From: an uncultured Lachnospiraceae bacterium
Lineage (GTDB): Bacteria > Bacillota > Clostridia > Lachnospirales > Lachnospiraceae
Length of the DNA: 64,000 nt
NCBI GenBank assembly: GCA_910585825.1
Contig: CAJUEY010000003.1
Location: 62,001 to 126,000, forward strand
Reading direction: 5' to 3'
In this document: piece by piece, positions 1 through 8,729 of the stretch
How the letters are laid out: every line of letters begins with the position of its first letter
How positions within the stretch are numbered: the stretch's first letter is position 1
Program-made: the position numbers and the translations under genes
The notes under the pieces: generated by a model
What the model was told of the DNA's origin: nothing
The model's input: only the letters and a program-made list of their open reading frames with translations
The model's database searches: none

Positions 1-285
1 TTCCATAAAGCCTTGATAACATACTACATTTTTATAATTTTCTGCCAAACACTCAGCATTTTTATAAAAACTATCCGCTGGTTCCACCACAGTAAATTTA
101 TATTCATCGTGATAATCTACAAACAGAGGCTTCAAACCGCATCCGATTTCCAAAATGGAACTGCCTTCTGGAATATACATATCTATCATTTTTTTTACTG
201 TATTTCTTCTGAAATGCTCCTGATAACGTTCAAAGTCCATATCTTCTCCGGTAAGCTTCCTCTCATAATCTGCCATATCTCGCAT
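1..285 (-). CDS. SAM-dependent methyltransferase, 3' end cut by the window
   Basis: The first 95 codons are present and the gene runs off the left edge. The ATG at 285 follows an AAAGGATG-like ribosome binding site. Around residues 45-52 the translation reads ILEIGCGLKPLF, which matches motif I of class I (Rossmann) methyltransferases, where the glycine-rich loop binds S-adenosylmethionine. A later VVEPADSFY is placed like motif II, whose acidic residue contacts the ribose. It follows the DUF115-like gene by 36 bp and is the most distal visible member of the sugar operon, so methylation of a sugar is a fair guess. The substrate cannot be read from the sequence. Confidence 0.8.
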   Translation of the reverse strand, partial: MRDMADYERKLTGEDMDFERYQEHFRRNTVKKMIDMYIPEGSSILEIGCGLKPLFVDYHDEYKFTVVEPADSFYKNAECLAENYKNVVCYQGFME

Positions 286-321
286 TCAAAATCATCCTTT
301 CTCTTTTTCTGGTCGTTGTTT

Positions 322-1488
322 TCAAGAAAATAACCGCTTAAAATCTACTCGCGGAAATATATCCAATACACCTCCAATTGTTGCATTATATATTTTTACA
401 TTCCCGGCATCTGCAATTCTTTTCACTGTCTTATAATCTTCCCAAAGCCGATATGTATCCGCCAATGATTCATCAAAATTCCAAATCAATTGGTCATTTT
501 CATCTATCGTAACATCTTTTCTTCCGGTAATGCATTTATCCTTGTCATAAAAATAAGTATACCGGTTTGTTTTTAAAGAATCATGTTCTGTCCCTAATAA
601 ATAAATCTCATCAAACCCCATATACAATGCCAGCTGTATACATAGAACTGGAACGGAATGTACAGGCATTATTTCCTGACACAAATCAACTTCCTGATAC
701 AAAAAAGGCTTCCGAATCCCATGTGGATCATTATAATCATAATAATAATAATTTACTTCTTCTAAATCAAAGACATGACTGTTCTCTATCAGCTCTTTTT
801 CCTGTACTGCAAAAAAATAATGCGAATGTCCTACATGTTTTTTCAGTTCTTTTAAATATTCCATTTCTAAATCATCCGTCAGTTTTTCATTGCGAGCCCA
901 CTGCGCGTTACAATAATAATCCGGCTGTATTGTCTTTAGATCCTTATGCATATAAAAACTGCTCACAGCCATTGTAATTTCATTTTTTAATACCGTCAGA
1001 TCCTGCTGATGAATGGATGGACCACAACACAAAATAAAAATTCTTTTGTTTTTATGTCTGTTTTTCAGACCTTCATTTCTTTTCAGAAGATCTTGAAATT
1101 TTTGGTCCACATGCAGATCAGCTCTGGATAAACACAGAAAAAACGGCTGTGTTTGCCCAATTTCATTCAGCTTTATCACAAGTCCATGATACTCATATAC
1201 AGAACGCAGATCCTGTTCTATCTCATCTTCATGATAAAAAGAAGAAACCACTACTGCTTCTGTCTGTGCCCAGTCAATTTCTTTGGGAAATTTCAGCATT
1301 TTTCCAAAGAAAAACTTTCCCGCTTTTTTTATATCCACAATCTCAGCAATATCATATTTCAATAAATTGGTATCCTGAAAAAGCCTCACCGTATTTTCCG
1401 CCGCTCCCCATACCACAACGTTTCGCTTTTCTTTTAACTGTTCAAATAGTTTGTTCAGCCTGATAACATGTTCCTCCAGGTACATCAT
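322..1488 (-). CDS. DUF115/MptE-like protein of surface-sugar locus
   Basis: This 388-residue protein has two parts. Residues about 15-110 look like a small Rossmann-type domain (NVVVWGAAENTVRLF) of the kind also seen in the 162-residue protein at 2624. From about residue 145 there is a nucleotide-sugar-binding-like domain with ILCCGPSIHQQDL, then DEIYLLGTEHD, the pattern of the DUF115/6-hydroxymethylpterin pyrophosphokinase MptE-like family. Such domains occur in Maf flagellin glycosyltransferases and capsule or O-antigen loci. I infer a glycosyltransferase or related role; the pterin activity of the archaeal namesake is not implied. The start overlaps the stop of the preceding glycosyltransferase by 4 bp and has AGGAGGAG just upstream. 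Confidence 0.65.
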   Translation of the reverse strand: MMYLEEHVIRLNKLFEQLKEKRNVVVWGAAENTVRLFQDTNLLKYDIAEIVDIKKAGKFFFGKMLKFPKEIDWAQTEAVVVSSFYHEDEIEQDLRSVYEYHGLVIKLNEIGQTQPFFLCLSRADLHVDQKFQDLLKRNEGLKNRHKNKRIFILCCGPSIHQQDLTVLKNEITMAVSSFYMHKDLKTIQPDYYCNAQWARNEKLTDDLEMEYLKELKKHVGHSHYFFAVQEKELIENSHVFDLEEVNYYYYDYNDPHGIRKPFLYQEVDLCQEIMPVHSVPVLCIQLALYMGFDEIYLLGTEHDSLKTNRYTYFYDKDKCITGRKDVTIDENDQLIWNFDESLADTYRLWEDYKTVKRIADAGNVKIYNATIGGVLDIFPRVDFKRLFS

Positions 1489-2603
1489 CTCTCCTCCTGA
1501 TTCACTTTCAACAACTGCCTGTATAAATTTAGATACTTCTGTGCTATTTTATCTGAATCATGGTAGGTTTCTACATATTTTCTCGACGCCTTTTTTATTG
1601 TCAGCAACTCGTCCTTGCGATCTAAAATATGTTCTATTGAATCAGCTATGCCTTCCCATCCATTCCCCACGTCAATCTGTGGATTATCATAAAACCAGCC
1701 ATTGTCTATATCCAATGCCCTCTCTTTTACCTTTGAGCCAATCACAACCTTTCCCTTTGCCATAGCGATCAGGCTGCTCATTCCCAATCCCGCTCCATAT
1801 CCGTCTGCCCCATCCACCATAATATCAATTCCGTCTAAATAATTCAGATACTGATGAAACGGCATATGTCCGCATGCATCAAACACCACTTCTTCTCCAT
1901 ATTTTTTTTTCAAATTTCGAAATGCTTTTTTTATTAAGACGGTTCCTTTATTGGCTCTGTTTAACGGATGATGTATAACTAACTTAGCGTGTCTGGAATA
2001 TTCTGGTTTTATGCTTTCGCAATCTACCGGATATAAAATCATCTCTCTCAATTTATCATTATACTCTTGAACAAAATCATGATAAATTTTATAATAAAAC
2101 CACTCTCCCGGCACAATCGCTTCTACTTTATCATAAAATTTCTTTTCATATTGCTGATAATGCCTGTCCATACGAAAAATACACCGTGCCCCGCATCTCT
2201 TACCATCTTTTAAACAAATCGGACAGATGTTTGACGCTATTTTATCATAGTGCTGCGCCATATTTGTGTCGCATCCCGCCAATAACGAAACCGAAACTTT
2301 TGCTTTATCCATCAGTTCAAATGCCAGATCCGCAAAATACTTTCCTAAAGAATAAAAATACGATGGATTGATAAACTGTACGACATCTATATCTCTAAAC
2401 CGAAACTTATTGAATTTCATCATCCAATGATTATATAATATCTCATAATTATCCGAGGGAAACTCAATAAGCCTGATATCTGAATCAAAATTCTTCCAGG
2501 AATCTCCCCCATTGATCAGAATTACCTTTACCCCGAGTTTTTCCAGTCCTCTTTTTAAATTATTGTGAACACCGCTGTATTCTCCCACAAGCAATACTTT
2601 CAT
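1485..2603 (-). CDS. GT-B type glycosyltransferase (GT4-like)
   Basis: This 372-residue protein begins MKVLLVGEYSGVHNNLKRGL, typical of the N-terminal Rossmann half of GT-B glycosyltransferases. The C-terminal half has DACGHMPFHQYLNYL and an alanine/glycine-rich segment before GKVVIGSKV, the place where family members hold the nucleotide-sugar donor. An unusual four-cysteine cluster (CPICLKDGKRCGARC, near residues 127-141) could bind a metal. The gene is co-directional and tightly packed with its neighbours, so it probably adds one residue to the same glycan. The acceptor and sugar are unknown. Confidence 0.7.
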   Translation of the reverse strand: MKVLLVGEYSGVHNNLKRGLEKLGVKVILINGGDSWKNFDSDIRLIEFPSDNYEILYNHWMMKFNKFRFRDIDVVQFINPSYFYSLGKYFADLAFELMDKAKVSVSLLAGCDTNMAQHYDKIASNICPICLKDGKRCGARCIFRMDRHYQQYEKKFYDKVEAIVPGEWFYYKIYHDFVQEYNDKLREMILYPVDCESIKPEYSRHAKLVIHHPLNRANKGTVLIKKAFRNLKKKYGEEVVFDACGHMPFHQYLNYLDGIDIMVDGADGYGAGLGMSSLIAMAKGKVVIGSKVKERALDIDNGWFYDNPQIDVGNGWEGIADSIEHILDRKDELLTIKKASRKYVETYHDSDKIAQKYLNLYRQLLKVNQEER

Positions 2604-2623
2604 ATTAAAATCCCTCTTGTTCT

Positions 2624-3112
2624 TTATAAATCCATTTCAAATTCAAATACAATATCGGAAACAGAAATAATCGGACAATCTATTTTTTTCTCCAACTTCT
2701 TCTCAATCTGCTCAAAATAATACACTGAAGTTACAATGACAGCATCTACTGCCTCCAATTCATCATCCGGATGAAACAGCCTTATTTCCTCTTCAAGATC
2801 TACCGCATCCCCCCGCTGATCAATAACATAAACGATTTCAATTTCTGTATCCTGCAATTCACGAATCAGGCATTTGCCCACATAGCTCACTCCATAAACA
2901 GCAATTTTTCTGAAATCATTTTCAAGAAAATACTTCTTCAATTCTTTTTTATTTTGCTTTAAATTTACCCATTGCGCAAGCAGTCTTGTAATCTCCGCGT
3001 ACTTTAGTTCCTGTTCTTCTTTCTGTTTGATTTTCTTCTCTTTCCATCTGCCGATTACACTGCCGCCGATTACTGTTCCTGCCAGTATGGCTCCAATGAT
3101 ACTTTTTTTCAT
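2624..3112 (-). CDS. small membrane-anchored Rossmann-like protein of unknown function
   Basis: The protein has 162 residues. Residues 1-20 are hydrophobic and glycine-rich (MKKSIIGAILAGTVIGGSVI), most likely a single membrane anchor rather than a cleaved signal. They are followed by a charged, coiled segment. Residues about 65-150 resemble a dinucleotide-binding fold (KIAVYGVSYVGKCLIREL, then VVYVIDQRGD-like and AVIVTSVYYFEQI), close in style to the N-terminal domain of the protein at 322. I do not know a named family for it. Its position between an aminotransferase and a glycosyltransferase suggests a helper role in sugar modification. Confidence 0.6.
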   Translation of the reverse strand: MKKSIIGAILAGTVIGGSVIGRWKEKKIKQKEEQELKYAEITRLLAQWVNLKQNKKELKKYFLENDFRKIAVYGVSYVGKCLIRELQDTEIEIVYVIDQRGDAVDLEEEIRLFHPDDELEAVDAVIVTSVYYFEQIEKKLEKKIDCPIISVSDIVFEFEMDL

Positions 3113-3152
3113 CTTAGAAATCTCCTGTCCGTTTATCGGTTATCATCAGCTG

Positions 3153-4268
3153 TTACACTGAAAAAGAGTTGATACATTCCGCCACATATTCCGCCTGCCG
3201 CTTTGTCATGCCATAATACAGAGGTATACTAAGCTCCGTAGATGATATTTCCTCAGCAATTGGAAAATCTCCTCTTTGAAATCCCAATTCTAAAAAAGCT
3301 TTCTGCAGATGCATCGGAATCGGGTAATGTTTATTTGTTCCTATTCCTCTTTTATTTAAGTATTTTTCCAAAGAATCTCTCTCCTGGCATCGAATTGCAA
3401 AAATATGATATACGCTTTCACAGTCTTCTCTTATGTAAGGCAGCGTAACCTGTGGATTTTTGATCCTATCCAAGTATAATTCTGCAATCTCTCTGCGCTT
3501 TTCGTTCCAGAAATCCAATTTGGACAGCTTTATCCGCAAAAACGCCGCCTGCAGTTCATCCAGCCTGGAATTATTCCCCTTATAAATATGATGATATTTA
3601 TAATCCGAACCATAATTTCCAAGCGCACGCACTTTATCCGCCAAATTCTGATCGTTTGTAACAACAGCGCCTCCGTCTCCCAACGCCCCAAGATTCTTGC
3701 CCGGATAAAAACTAAATCCTGCCGCATCTGCCAGACTCCCGGTTTTTCTCCCCCTATAAAAGGCTCCATGAGCCTGCGCGGCATCTTCAATCAGCTTTAA
3801 TCCATATTTTTTTGTAATTGCCAAAACAGCGTCCATATCCGCCGGCTGTCCGTACAGATGAACAGCTATCACAGCTTTTGTTTTTGCTGTAATTTTTTCT
3901 TCTATCTTGTGAGCATCAATCGTATAATCTAAAAGATCCGGTTCGGTAAAAACAGGAACTGCCCCTGTATAAATTACAGCCAAGGCTGTTGCAATAAATG
4001 TATTGGACGGCAGAATTACCTCGTCGCCTGTACCAATCCCATATGCTTTCAAAATCAGCATCAGTGCATCCAGGCCGTTTCCACATCCAACGCAAAAAGA
4101 ACTGTCGCAATAGGACGCAAACTCTTCTTCAAATTTTTTAAGTTCTTCTCCCTGAATAAACCAGTTGCTGCAATATACCTCTTCAAACTTTACCCTGATT
4201 TCATTTTGTATTTCCCGATGCATTTCTTCCACAGAAGCATATGGTATATGCATTTTTCTATCTGTCAT
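3153..4268 (-). CDS. DegT/DnrJ/EryC1/StrS-family sugar aminotransferase (FdtB-like)
   Basis: This 371-residue PLP enzyme is of the sugar-aminotransferase family. Visible landmarks are GCGNGLDAL for the phosphate region, DEVILPSNTFIATALA, LIEDAAQAHGA with the aspartate facing the PLP ring nitrogen, and FYPGKNLGALGDGG containing the Schiff-base lysine. It overlaps the end of the preceding FdtA-like ketoisomerase gene by several bases. In the known FdtA/FdtB and QdtA/QdtB pathways the isomerase makes a 3-keto dTDP-6-deoxysugar and this enzyme aminates C3. I infer that reaction here; no dTDP-sugar synthesis genes (RmlA/RmlB) are in the window, so the substrate must come from elsewhere. Confidence 0.85.
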   Translation of the reverse strand: MTDRKMHIPYASVEEMHREIQNEIRVKFEEVYCSNWFIQGEELKKFEEEFASYCDSSFCVGCGNGLDALMLILKAYGIGTGDEVILPSNTFIATALAVIYTGAVPVFTEPDLLDYTIDAHKIEEKITAKTKAVIAVHLYGQPADMDAVLAITKKYGLKLIEDAAQAHGAFYRGRKTGSLADAAGFSFYPGKNLGALGDGGAVVTNDQNLADKVRALGNYGSDYKYHHIYKGNNSRLDELQAAFLRIKLSKLDFWNEKRREIAELYLDRIKNPQVTLPYIREDCESVYHIFAIRCQERDSLEKYLNKRGIGTNKHYPIPMHLQKAFLELGFQRGDFPIAEEISSTELSIPLYYGMTKRQAEYVAECINSFSV

Positions 4269-4671
4269 TACGCTTTTCCTTTACAAATCTCAAAAATTCA
4301 TCATAATTTCGGATATAGTCTTCTTCTCTGTAATAATCAGAAGCCAGTACCATCAATACTGCATCTGAAGAAAAATCATACATCTCTCGCCACATATCAT
4401 TTGCAACATACAAACCTTCATATGGCTTTTCCAGCAGCACGATCTTTTGTTCTGTTCCATTATCTAATCTGATCTTACAGCTTCCATGTATGCAAATTAA
4501 GATCTGTTCTAAATTTTTATGTGCATGAAATCCTCTATGTACTTCTGCTTTTGTATCATACATATAATAAATTCTTTTTATTTCAAACGGAATATCGTGA
4601 TATTCTTCCAACGCCACCAACATTCCCCTTTCATCCCCATGCTGCTGAAAGGCATATTTTACAACCTGCAT
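4258..4671 (-). CDS. FdtA/QdtA-like dTDP-4-keto-6-deoxyglucose 3,4-ketoisomerase
   Basis: This is a 137-residue cupin of the WxcM/FdtA type. I start it at the ATG at 4671, five bases after GGAGG, not at the TTG four codons earlier. Characteristic segments are DERGMLVALEE near the N-terminus and HRGFHAHKNLEQILICIHG, where the histidines line the active site in family members. The tyrosine-rich YYMYDT and the DNGTEQKIVLLEKP strand follow the same family pattern. It converts the 4-keto sugar nucleotide to the 3-keto isomer. The next gene is its natural partner aminotransferase, and the two reading frames overlap, suggesting coupled translation. Confidence 0.8.
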   Translation of the reverse strand: MQVVKYAFQQHGDERGMLVALEEYHDIPFEIKRIYYMYDTKAEVHRGFHAHKNLEQILICIHGSCKIRLDNGTEQKIVLLEKPYEGLYVANDMWREMYDFSSDAVLMVLASDYYREEDYIRNYDEFLRFVKEKRNDR

Positions 4672-4690
4672 ACAATCCTCCAAACGCCAG

Positions 4691-5401
4691 TTAACAAATT
4701 TTGTTATCTATATTCACAGAGCAATCCTTCTCAGGAAAAGGATTATGAAATCCACAATTAAATAAATAATCCAATACAGATAAATCATCAATATTATTTC
4801 TCCAGATCTGTTTATATCTGATCGTAGAATAATCCGAAAAGATTAACTTCATTCCTTCCTTTTCAAAATCTTCTTCCCTCAGGTAATCTGCTGCTCCTGT
4901 ACCCGAATAATATACGTCTCCGCCAAATAATTTCACCAGATTCAAAACCATCTCTTCTTTTTTTCCTTCGATATGATAATCAGAGCTCTTTTCAAATCCT
5001 CTGTCCATATCAAACCGTATGCATATGTCCTCTATAATCCTGATATTTAACTCTGACAAATACTCATATCCTGTTTTGCAGATATCCATAAACCAACTCA
5101 TAACTTCCTCATAAAAAGGCGCCTTCTGATAATTCAAATACAGCGTTTTCTCAAGCTTTTTAACCCATGGTTCTTTATAATTAATCAGAGCTTCATTATA
5201 ATTTGTCTTTGAATGTCTGTGAATCGGAACTCTTACATACTGAATTCCCTGAGGCGTCTTAATAATATTTCTGTGCGCCGCTATTCCGTTGTTTGTTGAA
5301 ATCTGTACATCATCAACAAAGATAAATTTGTCGCATTTATAAATTTTATAAAATAATCCCAACCATGGAATAAAATTGGGCTGATGTGCTGCTATAATCA
5401 T
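4691..5401 (-). CDS. WbqC-family protein
   Basis: This 236-residue protein starts MIIAAHQPNFIPWLGLFYKI, the signature opening of the WbqC family, where the AHQPN(F/Y)(I/L)PW segment is the most conserved. I use the ATG at 5401 (preceded by AGAAGG) because the longer open frame to 5491 would overlap the cytidylyltransferase gene by 77 bases and lacks family similarity. WbqC proteins lie in O-antigen, capsule and flagellin-glycan loci, and some act in sugar N-acylation, but their chemistry is not settled. Here it is next to the FdtA/FdtB-like pair, so a role in modifying the 3-amino sugar is reasonable. Confidence 0.85.
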   Translation of the reverse strand: MIIAAHQPNFIPWLGLFYKIYKCDKFIFVDDVQISTNNGIAAHRNIIKTPQGIQYVRVPIHRHSKTNYNEALINYKEPWVKKLEKTLYLNYQKAPFYEEVMSWFMDICKTGYEYLSELNIRIIEDICIRFDMDRGFEKSSDYHIEGKKEEMVLNLVKLFGGDVYYSGTGAADYLREEDFEKEGMKLIFSDYSTIRYKQIWRNNIDDLSVLDYLFNCGFHNPFPEKDCSVNIDNKIC

Positions 5402-5414
5402 ATTCTGCCTTCTT

Positions 5415-6131
5415 TCATGTATCAATATGTTTTTGCATATGTTCAAACTGTACTGCCAAATCAATGGCTTCTTCTGTAGTAATATATTCATTGGAACTGC
5501 ATCCCATAATATAACAGGCTCTCTGATAATCTTCCTCTGTGTCTACAGTAAGTCTGATCTCCGGTCTTGATTTTTCTTTCGTCATCTCCATATCCACAAT
5601 CTTAAATTTGTGCGGATTCTCCCAGATATATTCATTCACATGTTCAAAATGATTTGGCTGTGACGATTCCAGATAATCCTGTTCCAAAGCGGCAAATGTA
5701 AATACTTCCGCTCCCACTCCGCAAGGAAGTGCATCAAAAGACTTTGTATAATCCGCACTGCCGTTTAAATGACAGCCAACCAAACGATCCACTTCTTCTA
5801 TATCCACAAATGGATTATCAGCTGTCAAACGAACTATATGTTCAAATTTATATTGTTTTGCACACAGATAATATCTTTCCAGAACATTTTCCTCGCTTCC
5901 CCGAAAACAGACATATCCATGCTCCTTACAAAACTCCGCCAGCATATCATCGTTCTTTTCTTCCGAAGTCGCTATTACGATTTGAGCCTCTGTCTTTAAC
6001 CTCTGCAGTCTGTACATAATATGTCCCAACAGCGTTTTACTACCAATTGGTTTCAATACTTTTCCCGGCAGTCTGCTGGAACCCAGCCGTGCCTGAATAA
6101 TAATGCCAATTCTCTTATCTTTCCTGCACAT
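5415..6131 (-). CDS. SpsF/NeuA-like cytidylyltransferase
   Basis: This 238-residue nucleotidyltransferase activates a sugar acid, probably a nonulosonic acid, to its CMP form. The N-terminal IIIQARLGSSRLPGKVLKP matches the CTP-binding loop of CMP-Kdo, CMP-Neu and SpsF enzymes. RLTADNPFVDIEEVDRLV carries the metal-binding aspartate region. I choose the ATG at 6131 with GGAGTG nine bases upstream; a GTG at 6143 is also open. The gene overlaps the NeuB-family synthase by 17 bp and the two enzymes act in sequence. Which nonulosonic acid is activated is not decided by the sequence. Confidence 0.85.
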   Translation of the reverse strand: MCRKDKRIGIIIQARLGSSRLPGKVLKPIGSKTLLGHIMYRLQRLKTEAQIVIATSEEKNDDMLAEFCKEHGYVCFRGSEENVLERYYLCAKQYKFEHIVRLTADNPFVDIEEVDRLVGCHLNGSADYTKSFDALPCGVGAEVFTFAALEQDYLESSQPNHFEHVNEYIWENPHKFKIVDMEMTKEKSRPEIRLTVDTEEDYQRACYIMGCSSNEYITTEEAIDLAVQFEHMQKHIDT

Positions 6132-7137
6132 ATCCAATATCACTCCAATGAATCATCGTATCCTTTTTTAAATCTCTCAATGCTCTTTTTCCCAGTATCT
6201 TTTCATAAAATTGAGGCTCTATTCCAATTCCAGGCCGCTTTACATCCAGATTTTTTTCTGTAAATATCTCTCCTTCTTTTATATCACAGATGGTTATCAC
6301 ACTTTTTCTGTTATTTCTTCTGTTTTTCACCTCGTCATCTACCGGCGCTTTTATCCCGTTTCCACACATACATTCATACTGTCTGACTGCGTTTACCAAC
6401 CGTTTCATATCATTTTTATCTGCAGAATGCATATGATCCGGTCCCTCTGCATGTTTGTCATATGTAAAATGTTTCTCAATCACTTTCGCGCCAAGAACTG
6501 CAGCATATATACACGCCTCCACTCCAATCGTATGATCTGAATATCCGATTGTAAAATCCGGAAATTCCCTTTGCAATGATTTTATGACATTTAAATTGAC
6601 AAATTCATCTTTTGTCGGATACAAACTGACCGTATGCATAATGATCAAATTTGTATTCCCTGATTCTAAAATAGTATTTACAGATTGCTTTACTTCATCC
6701 AGCGTGCACATGCCCGTTGACAGCATAATAGGTTTTCCTATTGACGCAACTTTTTTTAAAAAAGGCGTATTGACAGCATCATCTGCCCCTATTTTATAAA
6801 TATCCGTGCCAAGTTTCTCTAAAAGCTCCAGGTCTGTATCATGCGCAGGTGTTGAAAAAATTTCCAACCCTTTTTCTCTGGCGTACTTGTATACTTCTTC
6901 ATGCAATTCGTCACTGATTTCATACTGTTTAAAGAAATCCTTCTGTAATACGCCTTTTATATTTTCCATGTCAAATACTGCTGTTCCATCTACCAGAGTT
7001 TCTGCGCGGTATGTCTGCAGCTTGACTGCATCCACCCCGCATTCCTTCGCATCATCAATCAGCCTTACAGCCGTTTCATAATCTGTAAAATTCCCTCCGA
7101 TTTCTGCTACAATATAACATCTGCTGTTGTTTTTCAT
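6115..7137 (-). CDS. NeuB-family nonulosonic acid synthase (PseI/SpsE-like)
   Basis: This 340-residue enzyme condenses phosphoenolpyruvate with a six-carbon amino sugar to give a nine-carbon sialic-acid-like sugar. The TIM-barrel part opens with YIVAEIGGNFTDYETAVRLI and contains DAVKLQTYRAETL, MLSTGMCTLDEV and KVIEKHFTYDKHAEGPDH, all standard NeuB-family segments with metal-binding histidines. Residues about 280-335 form the C-terminal SAF/antifreeze-like domain (KEGEIFTEKNLDVKRPG). It overlaps the PseG-like gene by 4 bp (ATGA). Together with the PseB-type dehydratase at 25772 and the PseG-like hydrolase, it fits a pseudaminic-acid-type route, though a legionaminic-like product cannot be excluded. 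Confidence 0.9.
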   Translation of the reverse strand: MKNNSRCYIVAEIGGNFTDYETAVRLIDDAKECGVDAVKLQTYRAETLVDGTAVFDMENIKGVLQKDFFKQYEISDELHEEVYKYAREKGLEIFSTPAHDTDLELLEKLGTDIYKIGADDAVNTPFLKKVASIGKPIMLSTGMCTLDEVKQSVNTILESGNTNLIIMHTVSLYPTKDEFVNLNVIKSLQREFPDFTIGYSDHTIGVEACIYAAVLGAKVIEKHFTYDKHAEGPDHMHSADKNDMKRLVNAVRQYECMCGNGIKAPVDDEVKNRRNNRKSVITICDIKEGEIFTEKNLDVKRPGIGIEPQFYEKILGKRALRDLKKDTMIHWSDIGYVQER

Positions 7138-8090
7138 CGATACTCCCTCAATTTCCGATAAATATTTTCACTGCCTTTCAACGAAACCGCCTTCTTTCCA
7201 CATTCACTCATATAAGAAATATCCAGATGTTCCAATTGAAACGCTTCTTCTCTAAGTTCTTTATAATATCCGGCAAACACGGCTCCGCCTAACTGCTCCA
7301 TATATTTCCCCGTCGTGATTTCATGAATCTCACTTGCAATTATAATGCACGGAAGCCCCGCTGCATTTGCTTCAATACAGGTAACTCCGCCGCCTGTAAC
7401 TGCAACATCGTAATGAGAAAACATTTCCACCAGGGACGGCACTGTATGAAAAACCCGATACCTTGTATCAATAGCTTCTTCCAGTTCTTTCTCATGTCTG
7501 AAATTCGGTCCGACAACAATATCTGCCCCATATCCATATTTTTTCAATATATTTACTGCCAGTACAGTCGCTCCATATGTATCGCTTCCGCCAAGACTGA
7601 CAATAATATTCTCGGCCGCAGTCCTCTTTTTTTGAAACTTTTCAATCTCTGGATTTAAGATATTATATTCAAATCCGTAAAATACATATTTTCCCGGAAT
7701 TTCACTTTTTTTTCTTCCAAACAGCATACCTGCAAAATGCAGATCCACAAAATCTGCCCCTTCGCCAACATCATCAATTGCTGCAAGAAGTATATTCTGT
7801 CCCTTTACATGCGAGCATAAAGCGGAAGAGCTTTCAAACTTATCATTCAGCCAGACATCCATCTGATATTTTTTAATTAGTTCTGCTTCCCAATTACTCT
7901 CCGTATCCTGAAAATCAATTACTTCATAAGGAAGTTTATACTCTGACAATAATTTCAAAGAAGCCGGATCATCATTGATCAATATAACATAGGGTTCTTT
8001 TTTTTCTTCCAGATATTTTGTAAAATTTAAAGCCCGAAAGATATGTCCCATCCCCCGCTTATGCGAAGCTTCAATACAAACTGCAATCAT
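7134..8090 (-). CDS. PseG/SpsG-like UDP-sugar hydrolase
   Basis: The protein has 318 residues with a GT-B-like fold. The opening MIAVCIEASHKRGMGHIFRAL resembles the PseG signature, where a GxGHxxR motif binds the UDP-sugar. NIIVSLGGSDTYGATV, VVGPNFRHEKELEEAI and VAVTGGGVTCIEANAAGLP follow the MurG/PseG pattern of a glycine-rich pyrophosphate loop. In pseudaminic acid synthesis PseG removes UDP from UDP-2,4-diacetamido-trideoxy-altrose before the NeuB-type step. It lies immediately upstream of that synthase with a 4-bp overlap. The fold is shared with other hydrolases and transferases, so the exact substrate is inferred. Confidence 0.78.
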   Translation of the reverse strand: MIAVCIEASHKRGMGHIFRALNFTKYLEEKKEPYVILINDDPASLKLLSEYKLPYEVIDFQDTESNWEAELIKKYQMDVWLNDKFESSSALCSHVKGQNILLAAIDDVGEGADFVDLHFAGMLFGRKKSEIPGKYVFYGFEYNILNPEIEKFQKKRTAAENIIVSLGGSDTYGATVLAVNILKKYGYGADIVVGPNFRHEKELEEAIDTRYRVFHTVPSLVEMFSHYDVAVTGGGVTCIEANAAGLPCIIIASEIHEITTGKYMEQLGGAVFAGYYKELREEAFQLEHLDISYMSECGKKAVSLKGSENIYRKLREYR

Positions 8091-8102
8091 CTTTTCACCA
8101 TC

Positions 8103-8729
8103 TTACATCAGCCATTTTACTGTTTCAAAACATTCTGCATATTTTACGCCGGCAATCATGCCTTTGTTTAACGCGTCCCTTTTCAAATAATCTATCCATT
8201 GATTCCCTACCCTGCCGCATTCTGATTGATGCGCCAATATAGCCTGTTCCTTTATCTCCCAGGTATCTGAAATATCCACGAAAAAATTCTCTTTAAAATT
8301 CCCTGCCGAAATGTACCAATTACTCCGATACATTAAAATGCGCGGCACATGACGGCCTGCATGAATGACCGCCCTGCCCAAATTAATGTGATCATGTTGA
8401 ATATCATCTGTCCAGTGTACATAGATAAGATCAATTTGTTTCTCTTCCACCAGTTTCACCAATGCAGCATTTATCTTTTCTTCAAATTCCAAATACAAAG
8501 ACTTGCAGCTTCCGCATATCAATTCTGCGCCAATCAAAGCTGCCGCCTGTTCTCCTTCTTTTCTGGCGTCTTCCGCTTTTCTGATTATCTTTCCTTTGGG
8601 ATTTGCATATTCCGAATCTGTTGCCACATAAATATATACAGAATCTCCAGATTTTACATGCTTTACCAAAGCTCCTGAACATCCAAGCTCCACATCATCA
8701 AAATGTGCGCCGACTGCAAGTACGTTCAC
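8103..8729 (-). CDS. PIG-L/LmbE-family deacetylase
   Basis: This 208-residue protein starts at a GTG directly after the TGA of the formyltransferase gene. LAVGAHFDDVELGCSGAL is the zinc-binding motif of the family (usually AHPDDxxxG; here Pro is replaced by Phe). HWTDDIQHDHINLGRAV supplies the second histidine pair. PIG-L enzymes remove acetyl groups from N-acetylated sugars such as GlcNAc-PI or bacillithiol precursors. Placed between a formyltransferase and a PseG-like hydrolase, it may free an amino group on the nonulosonic acid precursor so that a formyl group can be added. That order of events is inference. Confidence 0.85.
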   Translation of the reverse strand: MNVLAVGAHFDDVELGCSGALVKHVKSGDSVYIYVATDSEYANPKGKIIRKAEDARKEGEQAAALIGAELICGSCKSLYLEFEEKINAALVKLVEEKQIDLIYVHWTDDIQHDHINLGRAVIHAGRHVPRILMYRSNWYISAGNFKENFFVDISDTWEIKEQAILAHQSECGRVGNQWIDYLKRDALNKGMIAGVKYAECFETVKWLM